5,994 nucleotides of DNA, taken from Bacteroidales bacterium (GTDB taxonomy: Bacteria > Bacteroidota > Bacteroidia > Bacteroidales > Muribaculaceae). Position 1 is the first letter of the stretch, and each line of letters starts with the position of its first letter. Below the pieces are notes generated by a model. That model saw only the letters and a program-made list of their open reading frames with translations, ran no database searches and was not told the DNA's origin. Position numbers and translations under genes: made by a program. Below are positions 4,856 to 5,994 of this stretch, in pieces. The DNA is taken from the NCBI GenBank assembly GCA_009177195.1, contig WFMA01000135.1:21694-27687 (forward strand), in the 5' to 3' direction.

Positions 4856-5994
4856 GTGATATATCCTGATTCATTTGAACATAAGATAGGTTTTTCGGCA
4901 TTTCGCGACATGCTGAAAGAGTCATGCATCTCCGGACTTGGACGTGAGCGATGTGACACGATGTGTTTCTCTTCCGATTTCAAAGTGGTGGAGGAGAAGC
5001 TCAATTCCACTGCCGAAATGGTGGCGATCATGAATAGCGGTGAGGATTTTCCGCTCGACGGATTTCTTGATGTCACTCAACAGCTCGATGCGGCGGCTAT
5101 TCCGGGAACATTTTTGCCCGCAGGAGATTTTGCGAGGTTGAGGAAGTCGCTGTTGGTTATTGTGGGAATGTCGTCTTTCTTCAATTCAAAACGTCATGAA
5201 GATGGATCTGAATATCCTTGGCTCGACCGTCTTGCCATGCTCCTTGAGCCGTTTCCCTTGACCGTTAAGTCGATCGACCGCATTGTCGATATGCACGGCG
5301 AGGTTAAGGACTCGGCGTCGCCCGAGCTTGCCGACATTCGCCATCGTCTTGCCTCTACGGTGAACTCTATTAACTCCACGATGCGTCGGGTGATGTCGTC
5401 GGCGGTACAGGCTGGCTATATCGATAATGACACGGCGCCGTCCATGCGTGACGGGCGACTTGTCATTCCCGTGGCGCCGATGCACAAACGCAAGATAAGC
5501 GGAATTGTCCATGACGAGTCCGCATCGGGAAAAACCGTCTATATCGAACCTGCTGAAATCGTTGAGGCAAACAACCGCATTCGCGAGCTACGCATGGAGG
5601 AGCGTCATGAGATAGTGAGAATCCTCACTCTGCTCACTGATGAACTTCGTCCCGACATTGATGCGATTCGCCGCAGCATGGAAGTCATTGGCGAGTTCGA
5701 TTTCATAAGGGCTAAAGCCCGGTTTGCCATCGAGATTGACGGAAGAATGCCCGTTATATCCGATAAGCCGGAAATGGAATGGTTTCATGCCGTCCATCCC
5801 GGGCTGTTGCTGTCGCTTCGCCGTCAGGGCAAGGAGGTGGTGCCTCTCGACATAACTTTGACTCCGAAGGACCGCATCCTCATTATTTCGGGTCCTAATG
5901 CGGGAGGTAAATCCGTGTGCCTTAAAACGGTGGGAGTGGTGCAATATATGCTCCAGTGCGGACTCCTTCCCGCAGTTTATGAAAATTCCCGCTT
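4856..5994 (+). CDS. mutS2: endonuclease MutS2, N-terminal half, cut by the window edge
   Basis: The frame runs 379 codons to the window end without a stop. MutS2 is a cytoplasmic MutS-family ATPase that lacks the mismatch-recognition domain. It normally ends in a Smr nuclease domain and acts in suppressing recombination or, in some bacteria, in rescuing collided ribosomes. The N-terminus VIYPDSFEHKIGF matches the usual 'MIYPxxFExKIGF' opening of Bacteroidetes MutS2, which fixes the start at GTG 4856; no ATG occurs in this frame back to the preceding gene. Residues about 15-320 form the core/lever and clamp region, including the characteristic GRLVIPV (210-216) and ISGIVHDESASGKTVYIEPA (224-243). 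The ATPase domain begins near 325, with Walker A GPNAGGKS at 346-353. Walker B, the rest of the ATPase and the Smr domain lie outside the window. Family lengths near 800 residues imply a little under half is present. No disruption is visible. Confidence 0.93.
   Translation, partial: MIYPDSFEHKIGFSAFRDMLKESCISGLGRERCDTMCFSSDFKVVEEKLNSTAEMVAIMNSGEDFPLDGFLDVTQQLDAAAIPGTFLPAGDFARLRKSLLVIVGMSSFFNSKRHEDGSEYPWLDRLAMLLEPFPLTVKSIDRIVDMHGEVKDSASPELADIRHRLASTVNSINSTMRRVMSSAVQAGYIDNDTAPSMRDGRLVIPVAPMHKRKISGIVHDESASGKTVYIEPAEIVEANNRIRELRMEERHEIVRILTLLTDELRPDIDAIRRSMEVIGEFDFIRAKARFAIEIDGRMPVISDKPEMEWFHAVHPGLLLSLRRQGKEVVPLDITLTPKDRILIISGPNAGGKSVCLKTVGVVQYMLQCGLLPAVYENSR

Noticed and set aside
4681..5076. 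131-codon minus-strand open frame upstream of and across the mutS2 start
   Set aside because: It overlaps the conserved MutS2 N-terminus and its promoter, and its product looks like low-quality antisense translation.
5186..5944. Minus-strand open frames of 61-118 codons within mutS2
   Set aside because: The plus strand here encodes continuous, well-recognised MutS2 sequence including Walker A; these are its antisense shadows.

Overview
The window looks like a chromosomal segment of a Bacteroidales bacterium, possibly of the Muribaculaceae or a related gut family. The support is the Bacteroidetes-type promoters (four exact TAnnTTTG -7 boxes, at least one with a TTTG -33 box 20 bp upstream), the absence of clear Shine-Dalgarno sequences, a short Crp/Fnr regulator of the Bacteroidetes kind, exported glycoside hydrolases and a MutS2 of Bacteroidetes type. 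The genus is inference.

Layout, left to right. (1) Positions 1-93, minus strand: the first 31 codons of an exported protein cut by the window edge. (2) Positions 161-718, minus strand: a 185-residue Crp/Fnr-family regulator. Between these two genes lies a near-perfect CRP-type palindrome, about 40 bp upstream of the predicted start point of the edge gene. (3) Positions 719-872: a divergent intergenic region with promoters for the regulator and for the rightward operon. (4) Positions 873-4411, plus strand: a two-gene operon with an ATGA overlap, encoding an exported GH29 alpha-L-fucosidase and an exported TIM-barrel protein that resembles GH67 alpha-glucuronidases and keeps their three catalytic acids. 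(5) Positions 4434-4467: an intrinsic terminator that may serve both convergent transcripts. (6) Positions 4523-4660, minus strand: a 45-residue, very acidic protein of unknown function with a tandem nine-residue repeat. (7) Positions 4856-5994, plus strand: the N-terminal half of MutS2, starting at GTG and cut by the right edge inside the ATPase domain.

The two hydrolases are probably made together and exported to act on a glycan carrying fucose and, if the GH67 resemblance holds, a uronic acid. No SusC/SusD pair is visible, so this is at most part of a polysaccharide utilisation locus. The regulator has no recognisable binding site in front of the hydrolase operon; its best candidate target is the partly visible leftward gene. 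MutS2 and the acidic peptide look like a separate neighbourhood. I see no phage, IS, CRISPR, tRNA or rRNA sequence.
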